A stretch of 64,000 nt of DNA from contig NZ_PYSY02000001.1 in NCBI RefSeq assembly GCF_003049685.1, positions 2,401,501-2,465,500 on the forward strand. Reading direction: 5' to 3'. Source of the stretch: Brucella pituitosa. Its GTDB lineage: Bacteria > Pseudomonadota > Alphaproteobacteria > Rhizobiales > Rhizobiaceae. Made by a program: the position numbers and the translations under genes. Of the stretch, positions 17,759 through 27,697 are shown piece after piece; position 1 is the first letter of the stretch, and each line of letters starts with the position of its first letter. The notes beneath the pieces are model-generated. The model searched no databases. It was not told where the DNA came from and saw only the letters and a program-made list of their open reading frames with translations.

Positions 17759-18712
17759 ATGTACAACTATCTCGATTTTGAAAAACCCGTCGCAGACCTC
17801 GAAGGCCAGATCCTTGAGCTGAAAAAGCTCGCACAGGAACAGGGCAGCGTCGAGATGAGCGACGAGATCAGCCGTCTCGAGAAACGATCGGCCGATGCGC
17901 TCAAGGATATCTATCGCAAGCTGACCCCATGGCAGAAGGCACAGATCGCCCGCCACCCGGATCGTCCGCACTGCCTTGAATATATCAGCACACTGTTCAC
18001 CGAGTTCACGCCTTTGGCCGGCGACCGCCAGTTTGCCAATGACGAAGCCATTCAGGGCGGCTTTGCCCGCTTCAATGGCCAGCCCGTTGCCATTCTCGGT
18101 CAGGAAAAAGGCTCGGACACCAAGACGCGTCTCAAGCACAATTTCGGCTCGGCCCGTCCTGAAGGCTACCGCAAGGCCGTCCGCATCATGGAAATGGCCG
18201 ACCGTTTCCAGCTGCCGCTGATCACCTTCGTTGATACAGCAGGTGCTTATCCGGGCGTCAGTGCAGAAGAACGCGGTCAGGCAGAAGCCATTGCGCGCTC
18301 AACGGCAGAATGTCTCAAGCTGCGCGTGCCTGTTATCTCGATCATCATCGGTGAAGGCGGTTCGGGCGGTGCAATCGCGATTGCTGTCGCAAACCGCGTC
18401 TATATGCTCGAACATTCGATCTATTCGGTGATTTCGCCGGAAGGTGCGGCTTCGATCCTCTGGCACGATTCGACCCGTGCAAAGGATGCTGCCTCCAACA
18501 TGCGCATCACCGCGCAGGATCTGTTCGACCTCAAGGTCATCGACGGCATCATCCCGGAACCGCTTGGCGGTGCACATCGCGGCAAGGAATCCACCATTGC
18601 AGCTGCAGGCGACATCATTACCGCCTCGCTACGCTCAATGAAGGATATCGACGGCGAGACACTCAAGCAGGAACGTCGTCAGAAGTTCCTCGACATCGGT
18701 CGTAACCTTTAA
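17759..18712 (+). CDS. accA: Acetyl-CoA carboxylase carboxyltransferase subunit alpha
   Basis: A 317-residue subunit that, with AccD, transfers the carboxyl group from carboxybiotin to acetyl-CoA to start fatty acid synthesis. Start YNYLDFEKPVADLE, and the crotonase-like core GARPEGYRKAVRIM, DTAGAYPGVSAEERGQ and GEGGSGGAIAIAVAN are typical. Full length and intact. ATG 17759 is the family start; the 135 nt before it show no gene. Confidence 0.97.
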   Translation: MYNYLDFEKPVADLEGQILELKKLAQEQGSVEMSDEISRLEKRSADALKDIYRKLTPWQKAQIARHPDRPHCLEYISTLFTEFTPLAGDRQFANDEAIQGGFARFNGQPVAILGQEKGSDTKTRLKHNFGSARPEGYRKAVRIMEMADRFQLPLITFVDTAGAYPGVSAEERGQAEAIARSTAECLKLRVPVISIIIGEGGSGGAIAIAVANRVYMLEHSIYSVISPEGAASILWHDSTRAKDAASNMRITAQDLFDLKVIDGIIPEPLGGAHRGKESTIAAAGDIITASLRSMKDIDGETLKQERRQKFLDIGRNL

Positions 18713-18738
18713 TTTACTATAAAATTCAAAAAGCCATG

Positions 18739-18766
18739 CCGGCGCAGCTCAAACTGCGCCGGATTT
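18739..18766 (+). terminator. Probable accA terminator
   Basis: Perfect 9-bp stem CCGGCGCAG-ctcaaa-CTGCGCCGG followed by ATTTG; the T-tract is weak. Confidence 0.6.
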
Positions 18767-18933
18767 GCATCATGTCGTCATTTCCGCCATATTGCGGTCA
18801 CTGTGTTTTTTAGGTAATTGAGCAACGGTTTATCAACGATACCGAAAGGTTTAGTTGTTAATATCCCGGCACCGAAAAAGTCAGATTTGCTCAAATGCGT
18901 CAGAAGGCGCAGCTCTAACAGGCTCGATGCGAT

Positions 18934-20151
18934 ATGAAGATCAGAACCGCACTTCTTGGAACACTTATGGCATCCGCTCTGCTTGCGGGCTGTCAGGGTT
19001 CATCCGTTTCCGATCTCAGCCTGCGGGCTGAAAAACCACTTTCCGAGAAAATCGTTGCCAAAATGAAGACGAAGGGCATGACCCGCACTTCGCCGGTCAT
19101 GGTGCGTATTTTCAAGGAAGAAGGCGTCCTCGAAGTCTGGAAACAGAAGAATAACGGCAAATACGATCAAATTGCATCTTATGAGATCTGCAAATGGTCG
19201 GGCAAGCTCGGTCCCAAATTCATCGAAGGTGATCGTCAGGCACCGGAGGGCTTCTATAACGTCCGCCCGCTCAGATGAATCCGAACTCACAATATCACCT
19301 TGCATTCAACATGGGCTTCCCGAATGCCTATGACCGCGCCCACAACCGCACCGGCCAGAATCTGATGGTGCACGGTGCCTGCTCGTCGTCGGGCTGCTAT
19401 TCGATGACCGATGAGAGCGTCAGCGAGATTTATGCCTTTGGTCGCGATGCCTTCAAGGGTGGCCAGCGTGATTTCCAGATTCAGGCATTTCCGTTTCGCA
19501 TGACCGCTGCCAACATGGCGCGCTATAAGAGCGATCCGAATTACAGCTTCTGGAAAATGCTCAAGCAGGGCTATGATTCTTTGAAGTGACCAAAGTACCG
19601 CCAAAGTTGACGTCTGCGAAAAGCGTTATGTCTTCAACGTACCGACACCAGACGGCCAGCCACTTTCAGCAAACGACGCCTGCCCGCCTTCGGCCAATGC
19701 GGAATCGATGGCTTATACCACGTCGTATGAAAAGACCTTCCAGTCTGCTTTCAGCGCAGCACAGAAGAAGCCGGCACCGTCCATTCAGGGCATTACCGAA
19801 GCAAAGCTCGTTTCCGCCTGGAGTGCCGCTCGTGCACGCGGCGAAAAGGTAACGCGCGAACCGCCGTCGCTTTCGCCAACTTCGGCTGAAACGCCGAATG
19901 CACCGGATATTGCGCCTGCAGCAACCCCAATCTCGGCACAGCCGACAGCAATTGCCGCAACACCAGCGCTCGCGGCTCCTGCAGCATCGGCGCCCGCTGC
20001 AACTCCTCCGGCTCAGACCGCGGCTGTTCCTGTTCCGCAGGAAAACCCGACAGCTGTTTCGCCAATGACCACTGCAAGCACAGTTGCAGATAATGTCGCG
20101 GCACCTGCGCCTGAAAAGAAAAAGCCATGGTGGAAACTGGGCGGTAATTGA
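18934..20151 (+). CDS. L,D-transpeptidase (YkuD/YafK-type) lipoprotein, three frameshifts
   Basis: Begins with a lipoprotein signal (TALLGTLMASALLAGC). The catalytic YkuD motif MVHGACSSSGCYSM places it among periplasmic murein L,D-transpeptidases that act on peptidoglycan peptides. The C-terminal ~100 residues are Ala/Pro-rich low complexity. The frame is broken three times, each by one missing base: near 19272 (RP.QMNPNS), near 19578 (DSFEVTK; T run) and near 19600 (PPKVDVCEKRYVFNVP; A run). Restoring the bases gives one continuous protein of about 406 residues. All three are homopolymer losses, so decay is less likely than sequence error. Confidence 0.8.
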
Positions 20152-20157
20152 CAGCAG

Positions 20158-20388
20158 ATGGATAAAGACGTTCCCGTCTATGATCTGAGAGGGCTTAAAT
20201 GCCCTCTTCCTGTTTTAAAGACGCGCAATCGCCTTCAAAACATGCCGAGCGGCGCACGTCTCTGGGTGGAAGCGACTGACCCGCTATCCGGCATTGATCT
20301 TCCACATTTCTGCACGCAGGAAGGCCACGCCCTGCTCGCGCAGGAACGTGACGAAAACCTGCATCGTTTTCTTATTCAGAAGAAATAA
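20158..20388 (+). CDS. tusA: TusA/SirA-family sulfurtransferase
   Basis: A 76-residue sulfur-carrier protein with the family motif LRGLKCPLPVLKTR, where Cys carries the persulfide. TusA relays sulfur for tRNA thiolation or other sulfur trafficking. It starts 6 nt after the transpeptidase stop and runs convergently to the CobW-type gene. Confidence 0.92.
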   Translation: MDKDVPVYDLRGLKCPLPVLKTRNRLQNMPSGARLWVEATDPLSGIDLPHFCTQEGHALLAQERDENLHRFLIQKK

Positions 20389-20404
20389 TTATCAGCGCAA
20401 CTAT

Positions 20405-21568
20405 TTATCGGGTGGAAAATCCGGGAATAGCCAGCGGGTTATCCATCATGGCCGCGCGATCGGGACGATCAATCCCTGCCTTGCCCATAAACGCATCGAA
20501 AAGCTCGCGCACGTAGGTTTCCGGCAAATCCTTCACGATCATCACCAGAAGCGTCTCGTGCTCATCCTTGGGCCATTTCGGCAGGCGTGCCGGTGGATGG
20601 AAGATTTTCTGCACACCATGGATGACCAGCGGACGATCAGGATCTTCGGCAATCTGCACAATTCCCTTCACGCGCAACAACTTTTCACCATGGGTCGAAC
20701 GCAGCAGATCGAGAAACATCTCAAAGGTCGAAAACGGGATCGGTTCCTTGTGCCGCAGCGAGAAGGAGCGGATTGCGTCGTCATGATGATGGTGATGCCC
20801 ATGATTGTGGGCGTGATCGTGATCATGATTGCAATCCGGCCCACACACATGATCGTGGTCGTGATGATGAGCATGATCGTGGTGATGATCATCCTCGTAA
20901 GCTTCCGCCTTCAGCCAGCGCTGCACATCAGCCGTCTTGGTTTCGGGATTATACAACCCGCATTCAAAAAGAGCCGCATATCCCGTGCGCGTATCGGAAG
21001 CTTCCAGTATATCCGCACCCGGATTGAGCAGTTGCAGCCTTGCTTTCAGGGCTGCCAGACCCGCCTGCGCTTCTGGCATATCTGCTTTTGTGATGATGAT
21101 GCGGTCGGCCATCGCAGCCTGTTTGACCGCTTCCTCATGGTTGTCGAGCGTTGCCATGCCATTGACGGCATCAACGGTCGCAAGCACACCATCAAGGCGT
21201 AAAGCCTGCATCAGCACCGGATGTCCCATGATCGAATGCAACACCGGAGCCGGATCGGCAAGGCCGGTCGTCTCGATGATGATCCGCTTCAATGCCTTGA
21301 TACGCCCGGTCTGCAGACGGTCGATCAGATCGGCCAGTGTATCCACCAATTCACCACGCACCGTGCAGCACAGGCAGCCATCGGCGAGCTCTATCACGCC
21401 TTCGCTTGCTTCTTCGACCAGCAGATGATCGATACTGACCTCACCAAATTCATTGATGATGACGGCAGTATCCGTGAGTGCAGGGTCTTTCAGCAGGCGA
21501 TTGAGCAGCGTTGTCTTGCCCGAGCCAAGAAAGCCGGTCAGCACGGAAACAGGAATTGGATGCGGCAT
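20405..21568 (-). CDS. CobW/COG0523 GTPase (metal chaperone)
   Basis: A 387-residue P-loop GTPase: Walker A GFLGSGKTTLL, the metal-binding CxCC (GCLCCTVR), ITKAD as the G4 region and a C-terminal CobW_C domain. A central insertion has two His-rich blocks (HHHDHAHHHDHDH and HDHDHAHNHGHHHHH) around CGPDCNHDHD. COG0523 proteins insert or buffer Zn or Co; the His-rich loop favours Zn. ATG 21568 is used because upstream in-frame codons overlap the previous gene. The gene lies 10 nt after the DD-carboxypeptidase gene. With zntA in the same window it may serve Zn homeostasis. Confidence 0.9.
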   Translation of the reverse strand: MPHPIPVSVLTGFLGSGKTTLLNRLLKDPALTDTAVIINEFGEVSIDHLLVEEASEGVIELADGCLCCTVRGELVDTLADLIDRLQTGRIKALKRIIIETTGLADPAPVLHSIMGHPVLMQALRLDGVLATVDAVNGMATLDNHEEAVKQAAMADRIIITKADMPEAQAGLAALKARLQLLNPGADILEASDTRTGYAALFECGLYNPETKTADVQRWLKAEAYEDDHHHDHAHHHDHDHVCGPDCNHDHDHAHNHGHHHHHDDAIRSFSLRHKEPIPFSTFEMFLDLLRSTHGEKLLRVKGIVQIAEDPDRPLVIHGVQKIFHPPARLPKWPKDEHETLLVMIVKDLPETYVRELFDAFMGKAGIDRPDRAAMMDNPLAIPGFSTR

Positions 21569-21578
21569 GGCTCTATTC

Positions 21579-22697
21579 TTAGTTGATTGAGGCCGCAGCA
21601 CGCTGCGGGCGTGGCATCGGCACAGGAATCTGCGAAATATCGAGCTGCCCGACTTTTGTTACCTTTGCAGGCGGCGCTGAGACAAGTCCGACCTGAACCG
21701 GCACCGGTTCACGGGTCATCGCATGAATATAAGGCGAATTGAGCTGCAAACGCCCTTCGACATCGCGACCGTCCCAGCGATCAGCCATGGCCTGCTGGTT
21801 GCAAATGGTCTTGCGCATATCCACGGCCTGATAGACGGAGCTACTTGCTGGCGGCACCATTCCACCAAGTGTCGGCACACCGGCACCATTGCTGCGGAAT
21901 GCATCGGTCATCAGCTGTGCTGCCTGCACAGCGCGGGTTTCCTGACGATCAGCACCCAGCACAACTGCGAGAATGGTGCGGCCCTGACGGGTTGCAGAGC
22001 TGGCCAGATTGAAGCCTGATGCACAGACAAAACCGGTCTTCATGCCATCGGCACCATCGAAGCGGCCAAGCAGAATATTGTAATTGGCCTGTGGCTTCTT
22101 GCCGTCGCCCGCATCAATGGCTTCTGTATTGAAATAATGCGCATATTGCGGAAACTCGCGACGCAGCTGCACGCCAAGAACAGCCAGATCGTGCGCGGTC
22201 GAATAATTGTTCGGATCATGCAGACCGTTTGGATTGGCAAAATGCGATCCGCTCATGCCGATGCGCTGGGCTTCCGCATTCATACGCTGCACGAAAGCCG
22301 ATTCCGTACCGCCAACGGCTTCCGCAACGGCAACCGAAACGTCATTGGCCGATTTCACGAGCATGATCTTGAGTGCATTGTCGAGCGTCAACACGGAGCC
22401 AGGACGATAGCCCATCTTGCTCGGCGGTTCTTTCGAGGCGTTAACCGTCATTTTTACAGGGGATTCAAGCGTCATCTGTCCTGCCTGAAGAGCACGGAAA
22501 GTGACATAAGCCGTCATCATCTTGGTGAGCGAAGCCGGATACCAGCGCTGAAAAGGATCCTGCGCAGAATAAACCTTGCCACTTGCAACATCCACCGCAA
22601 TCGATGGGTTGGCGGTAGCAGCGGACAAAGCACCAGCCAGGGCAAGGCCAGAAATTGCCGCAGTTGCAAACCAGATTTTCAACGGTTTCGAAATCAT
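21579..22697 (-). CDS. D-alanyl-D-alanine carboxypeptidase (PBP5/6 type)
   Basis: A 372-residue periplasmic serine peptidase that trims the terminal D-Ala of peptidoglycan stem peptides. Signal peptide IWFATAAISGLALAGALSAATA, then active-site ASLTKMM (SxxK), SANDVS (SxN) and MKTGFVCASG (KTG). The C-terminal amphipathic anchor of E. coli PBP5 is not evident; instead a short basic Pro-rich end (PVPMPRPQRAA). Upstream 22698-22932 shows nothing convincing. Confidence 0.93.
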   Translation of the reverse strand: MISKPLKIWFATAAISGLALAGALSAATANPSIAVDVASGKVYSAQDPFQRWYPASLTKMMTAYVTFRALQAGQMTLESPVKMTVNASKEPPSKMGYRPGSVLTLDNALKIMLVKSANDVSVAVAEAVGGTESAFVQRMNAEAQRIGMSGSHFANPNGLHDPNNYSTAHDLAVLGVQLRREFPQYAHYFNTEAIDAGDGKKPQANYNILLGRFDGADGMKTGFVCASGFNLASSATRQGRTILAVVLGADRQETRAVQAAQLMTDAFRSNGAGVPTLGGMVPPASSSVYQAVDMRKTICNQQAMADRWDGRDVEGRLQLNSPYIHAMTREPVPVQVGLVSAPPAKVTKVGQLDISQIPVPMPRPQRAAASIN

Positions 22698-22932
22698 TTC
22701 GTAGTTCCAATCAACGAGAGCCGCAATGCCTGCGGGTTATCGGTTCCGCTTCCTGTTGCATCGACCTCCAAAAGCCGCAACGGCTTGCGAATACACCAGT
22801 CAAAAAGGAGAATTTGCACTGCTCTTATCTATGCCATGTGGCAAGGAAAAGGCAAATAGGGATTGCCCGCTTTCACCGAAACGTCATATTCTCGCAACTT
22901 CTGCATCATAAGAATCTCAGGATATTTCCGAA

Positions 22933-24095
22933 ATGCCAGTGCTCAATCGTGCCGTCGAGACTCAAGCGGAGATCGCCGCATGGCGTCGTCATCTGCACCA
23001 GAATCCCGAACTTCTTTATGACGTTCACGAGACGGCGCGCTTTGTCGAAGAAAAGCTGAAATCCTTCGGCTGCGATCTCGTTGAAACCGGTGTCGGCCGT
23101 AGTGGCGTTGTCGCGGTCATCAAGGGGCGGCATGGCGATGGTCCGGCTATCGGTCTTCGTGCCGATATGGATGCGCTGCCGATCACCGAGACAAGCGGTG
23201 TCGAATGGGCATCGAAAAACCCGGGAAAAGCGCACTCCTGCGGTCATGATGGCCACACATCCATGCTGCTGGGTGCCGCACAATATCTGACAGAAACCCG
23301 TAATTTTCGTGGCTCTGCCGTATTGCTTTTCCAGCCAGCTGAAGAAGGCGGTGCAGGCGCGCTCGCCATGGTTCAGGACGGCGTGATGGATCGTTTCGGT
23401 ATTGCGGAAGTCTATGGCGTGCACAATCTGCCAAGCCTTGCCGTCGGCCAGTTCGCCATGTGCAAAGGCCCGATCATGGCGGCAACCGACGAGTTCGATC
23501 TTTCCATCAAGGGCGCGGTGGTCATGCAGCACAACCGCACCGCACGATTGATCCAATCCTTGCCGGTTCACAGCTGCATCTTGCCATTCAGGGCATTGTC
23601 GCACGCAATATCGATCCGCTGGATTCACTCGTCATTTCCATCACGAAGTTCCATGCGGGCGAAGCCTATAATGTCATTCCGGAAACGGCGAAATTATCTG
23701 GCACCGTACGCACATTGAGCAAAGAAACCCGTGCCTATGCTGAACGGCGTATTCGCGAAGCAGCGGCAGGTATCGCCATGCTTACAGGTGCTGAAATCAC
23801 CGTGCGCTACAAGAACAACTATCCTGTCACTTATAATCATGACGACCAGACCGACTTTGCGGCTCGTGTTGCAAAGAATGTGGCGGGCGAAGGCAAGGTG
23901 AAGACCGATGTGGCCCCGATGATGGCCGCCGAAGACTTCTCTTATATGCTGGAAGCACGTCCGGGCGCTTACATCTTCCTCGGCAATGGTGACACGCCGG
24001 GCCTGCATCATCCCGCCTATGACTTCAACGACGAAGCCATTCCCTATGGCGTGAGCTATTTTGTGTCGGTGGTTGAAACCGCGCTGGCCGCTTAA
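22933..24095 (+). CDS. M20-family amidohydrolase (hippurate-hydrolase-like), one frameshift
   Basis: Metallopeptidase family M20D, hydrolysing N-acyl amino acids. Metal-ligand motifs RADMDALP, SCGHDGHTSMLLGAA and QPAEEGGAGA are in the first part; the dimerisation domain and C-terminal AAEDFSYML, GNGDTPGLHHPAYDFND in the second. The frame breaks near 23513 where one C is missing (expected SIKGRGGHAAQPHRTIDPI). Restored length about 387 residues, normal for the family. Substrate specificity cannot be inferred. Confidence 0.88.
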
Positions 24096-24123
24096 ATTCG
24101 TTTCAGAAGAAGAAATGCGCCTG

Positions 24124-24140
24124 CCCCGCTTTTTGCGGGG
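24124..24140 (+). terminator. Possible terminator hairpin
   Basis: CCCCGC-TTTTT-GCGGGG stem 29 nt after the amidohydrolase stop; only TT follows, so termination is uncertain. Confidence 0.5.
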
Positions 24141-24190
24141 TTGGCGAAAGCCATGAAAAACAGTATGTGTCGGAAAATGCTCTGGCCCAT

Positions 24191-24233
24191 TAGAACGCCG
24201 AGCGTCTTTTCGGACGCACAAAGGTCGCTCTAA
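24191..24233. repeat. Short palindromic repeat family B, copy B2
   Basis: TAGAACGCCGAGCGTC-ttttc-GGACGCACAAAGGTCGCTCTAA; related to copies at 9582 and 63564. Confidence 0.75.
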
Positions 24234-24262
24234 GCCATTAAATCCGGGCGTTTTTGATGACT

Positions 24263-24339
24263 GGTCCCGTAGCTCAGTAGGATAGAGCGCAAGATTCCTA
24301 ATCTTGAGGCCACTGGTTCGAATCCAGTCGGGATCACCA
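24263..24339 (+). tRNA. tRNA-Arg (anticodon CCT)
   Basis: A 77-nt cloverleaf: acceptor GGTCCCG/CGGGATC, D arm GCTC...GAGC, anticodon stem CAAGA/TCTTG with loop TTCCTAA (anticodon CCT), T arm ACTGG-TTCGAAT-CCAGT, discriminator A and encoded CCA. It reads AGG arginine codons. AT-rich foreign-looking genes start right after it; tRNA genes are common island insertion sites. Confidence 0.96.
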
Positions 24340-24370
24340 TTTAATCCCTTTAGTTCATTAAAGAGTTTAA

Positions 24371-24425
24371 GTTGGTATCAATCAGGTGAAAGTCACTGAT
24401 TTTGGTGTTTTTCAATTATACCAAC
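24371..24425. other. Nested inverted repeat downstream of tRNA-Arg
   Basis: GTTGGTAT (24371-24378) pairs with ATACCAAC (24418-24425), enclosing AATCAG/CTGATT. It lies between the tRNA and the AT-rich gene block and may mark the block's boundary or process/terminate transcripts. No integrase is adjacent. Confidence 0.6.
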
Positions 24426-24467
24426 CCGTCGCGTTTCCTACGGTCTCCGACCTCGCTACAGCGTATT

Positions 24468-26285
24468 CTACATCGCCGTCAGGCCAGCCTGCTTAATCCA
24501 CAACTCACGATAAAGCTCACAGAATTGAATGAGATTGTCATGTGGTCCCATTGCCACGACAGCACCGTTGTCTAGAACTATGATTTTATCAAAGTCTCTA
24601 ACGGTGGAAAGGCGATGTGCAACTGCGATAACAGTTGTATCTGCGTCAAGCGACGCAATTGCATTCTTAATCAAGCTTTCACTATTGGTATCGAGAGCGG
24701 AGGTGGCTTCGTCAAGAATAAGAACGGGCCGATTTTGTAGGAAGGCGCGTGCGAGTAAAATGCGTTGTTGTTGACCACCGGAAAGTCTCGCCCCTCTCCA
24801 ACTACTACGTCAAAGCCCCTCCCGTCCGGGGCAAGTTCTTCAATAAACGAAGATGCATCTGCCAACTCGGCTGCATGTTTTATTACTGCATTGTTGGAGG
24901 TTTCCGCGCCAAACGCGATGTTCTCCTTTATCGAACGATGAAACAGCATGTCGCTTTGCGCAACAACCGAAAACACACCCGTAACTCAGAAATCTTTACA
25001 GAGCGAATATCCTGCCCATCAAGCGCAATCTGTCCTGCATCAACATCGTATAATCTCAGCATTAGATCGATAAGCGTAGATTTACCCGCTCCAGAGGGCC
25101 CAACAATACCAACCTTCTGGCCTGCCTCTATCTCGAACGAGATATTCCTCAAAGTTTGCCGTAATCCGTAAGAAAACTGACGTTATGCAATGAAATGTGT
25201 AGTGGATTGGATACCCGTAGACGCTCGCTGCCGTCTTTAACGATTGGTCTTGCCGTAACAGTTGAACGCGCATCTCTGATCGTGCCGAATGTCTGAGTTA
25301 GCCCTTCCCACACCTACAAACCAACCAGCATCCGCAGCCATGCCCCCGGCTAGGGTAATTCCTGCAACAAACTCACCAGGCGATATCAATCCCTGTGCTA
25401 ATCCGTATAAGCCCAATGTGAGAATACTGGAAACCAGACCTGTGTTCAGCACACGAATGAACAGTCCAGCAATCGTTGTTAAACGGTTGATATCGAGGTT
25501 TGTTTCGTGTTGCTTATCGATTTTTTGAAAGAACAAAACTGTTCTCTGCATCGTAAGCAAATAAGGTTTTTATCGCACGAATATTTGAAAAATATTCTGT
25601 AATAGCGCCATTTACAATGCTGGACGTCTCGGAAATTTTTTTCAGCTTGAGCATTGAACTTTGGCACAAGATAGATCGCTAACAATCCATTTAGTAAAAT
25701 CCAAATCAACACTGGAACGACAAATAGAGGGGCAAGATAGGCAATAAGAACGGCAGAGCCTGCAAAACGCACAAAACCGAGTGGGAAACGACCAGCTAGA
25801 ATTTCTATACCCGATTGCACTGCATTCGAGAGTTGCCCTATGCGCCCGGAAATCTGGCCTGCGTGGTGCGAATGGAAATATTCCATATCGTGTTGAGAAG
25901 CAGCCTTGTGCGACTGCCAAAGGGCTGATGATTTTGTCTGTGATCGAAGCGCCTGCATTCGAAGCATGTAATTGATGAGCCAGAATGCAGGATCAGCTAC
26001 CGCATAAGCGACAATCAACGAGCCAAAAAAGGTGAACGTTGCAAAAGTTAAATTGAGTTCGGGCGAATGCGCGACCATATCAACGATATACGCCACAGCC
26101 CACATTCTAAGCAGGTCAATCGCCGTAAGGGCAGCACCAGACAGCGCAGATGCCACAATCAGCCACCGAAACGGTTTTATGAGAACAAAGAAAAGTGCGA
26201 GCACAGTACGCGACTGATGCGCCCGCAGACCATGATAGTGAAAATCAACTAACTGTTCAAAATACTTAAAAACTCTTTGAAGCAA
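24468..26285 (-). CDS. ABC exporter, fused TMD-NBD, no peptidase domain (several frameshifts)
   Basis: Reading across one-base shifts gives a ~600-residue half-size ABC exporter: N-terminal membrane domain with about six helices (WLIVASALSGAALTAIDLLRM; GSAVLIAYLAPLFVVPVLIW) and C-terminal ATPase with GPSGAGKST, LSGGQQQR, ILILDEATSALD and the H-loop AVAHRLSTV. There is no C39 peptidase domain, like McjD-type peptide exporters. It starts at TTG 26285 after GAGG located inside the end of the oxygenase gene, 2 nt past that gene's stop, so translation is probably coupled. Shifts lie near 25640 (A7), 25523 (A6), 25305, 25178, 24985 and 24792, almost all in homopolymers. Composition is clearly more AT-rich than flanking genes. 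Confidence 0.8.
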
Positions 26286-26287
26286 AA

Positions 26288-27276
26288 TCAGTCCTCAACT
26301 ATCTGACCGACAACTTTACCAGCAATGGAAGCGCTTCGCAGATATGTTCGGGTAACGGGATATTCTTCCATAGGGTTTTCAAAAATATCGCGAGCATGAA
26401 ACCCGTTCGCATTATTGAGAAGGATAAGCCTCCGGCTTTCCTGCGGAATTGAATAACGAATCGGATTGGTCGAAATAGCTGTCTTGATTTCAGCGGTGAT
26501 GTCTTCTGCTTGATCGATGCTAGTACCGGCCCGACCTTCAAAAGTACCATTCATAAAAGTGGTAATTGACCCGTCTAGAGCACGGGTAAAAAATTGCCGC
26601 CCTTGCGCGCCTATCTACAACCTTAACATCAGATTGGCCGTTATCATAAACAGCAGGAGTGAGGCTGAAACAGTATTCCTGCGACAATCCTACCTTTTCG
26701 ACGATATGAGAAAAGCTTGAAATTGTGCTCGTCGGAACCCAATAAAAGTTGCCTCTATCGTGGTAATTGATAAACACGTTAAAAAATGGAAATGTAGTCT
26801 GGAACTGACAGTTTACCATCGACAATAGACCCATCAGAATGAAAATCCAGAACATCAGTAGGAGAGAGGCCGCGTATACCTACGCGATCCAGCTTCTTAC
26901 TATTATCTTTTGACGCAGTAAAAATTGAAAACGGCGTTTCGTTCTCACGATCGGGCAAGCTCGGCATAATTGCTTGTGTAAGTGATACTGCAATCAAGGA
27001 ACCTACGATTGCATCGACGGTGGCATCTTTAGACACTTGCGGTACGTCAATAGCAACGATCCCGACCAACGGATGATCAAGCTGATGCCGGATTTTGGGA
27101 ATTAGATCGGCAAACAAGAGAGAAGCTTGTTCGGTTAACCTGCCCATTACCAATCTGTCTCGCGTATGGGCTAGCGGGAGGGGAGCGTCATCGATCCGTA
27201 AATTTTTGCAGGCAAAATCGCGGGCATTCTCGACACCGATCGAAAAAATTGGAGCTTGAGATTGAACGGCATTCAT
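26288..27276 (-). CDS. Fe(II)/2-oxoglutarate-dependent oxygenase (clavaminate synthase/AsnO-like), two frameshifts
   Basis: Restored length about 328 residues. Fe ligands appear as LDFHSDGS (HxD) and, near the C-terminus, NNANGFHARDIFENP with the distal His, then TRTYLRS whose Arg would bind 2-oxoglutarate. These are the landmarks of the clavaminate synthase/VioC/AsnO group, which hydroxylates amino acids, free or carrier- or peptide-bound. ATG 27276 is chosen from the GGGAG/AGAAG region upstream. One extra T occurs in each of two T6 runs (near 26782 and 26589); removing them joins ISIF to NVFINYHD and AAIF to TRALDGS. It sits between the peptide gene and the exporter on the same strand, suggesting it modifies that peptide (inference). 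Confidence 0.75.
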
Positions 27277-27304
27277 CAATATATCTTCTCCCATTAAAGA
27301 CGAA

Positions 27305-27326
27305 AGGGGCGATAACAATCGCCCCT
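27305..27326 (-). terminator. Hairpin between peptide gene and oxygenase (possible attenuator)
   Basis: Perfect 9-bp stem AGGGGCGAT-loop-ATCGCCCCT with TTCGTCTTTAA on its 3' side in the minus strand. It lies 12 nt after the peptide stop and about 30 nt before the oxygenase start. Its weak T-tract suits partial termination that favours the peptide message. Confidence 0.7.
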
Positions 27327-27338
27327 GTAAAGAAAATT

Positions 27339-27482
27339 TTAAACAGGCTTGTTGCCCGAACCATTTTTATCATTATACCCTAGAGTGGATTGGCTATCCG
27401 TGCACTCTGGTCGCGTTAGCGTGATAGAAAGCCCCTTCGTCAGCGCTTCTATTGATACTTGATCTTTAAGGTCAATTTGCAT
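27339..27482 (-). CDS. 47-residue peptide, candidate RiPP precursor
   Basis: A short gene starting at ATG 27482 with a strong GGGAG 7 nt upstream. The product begins MQIDLKDQVSIEALTKG, plausibly a leader, and ends in a polar segment with one Cys, several Asp/Asn/Ser and Gly (ECTDSQSTLGYND, then KNGSGNKPV). It has no signal peptide or membrane segment. First gene of a three-gene minus-strand cluster with an oxygenase and a peptidase-less exporter. I do not recognise the sequence; the precursor role is inferred from size, ribosome site and neighbours. Confidence 0.6.
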   Translation of the reverse strand: MQIDLKDQVSIEALTKGLSITLTRPECTDSQSTLGYNDKNGSGNKPV

Positions 27483-27697
27483 TGTATTACTCCCATATTG
27501 TTTACCTTCCAATGAAGGCCAGTAAACCGTAACCAACACAAAGGATATGAAAAGTGCAATTCATTGGTAGTATGAATTGAGTATCAAGTAATTATACAAG
27601 CTAAAACACTAGCATTTCTGCCCATCAATAAAGCCGGTGGTAGATATGATTGAGGAACGCCCAATTGGTGCGAAAATTACAGAATACTAGCAATCCC

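Noticed and set aside
24340..27697. Search for an integrase, attachment repeat or phage gene around the AT-rich block
   Set aside because: No recombinase frame and no second copy of the tRNA 3' end found; island status rests on composition and position only.
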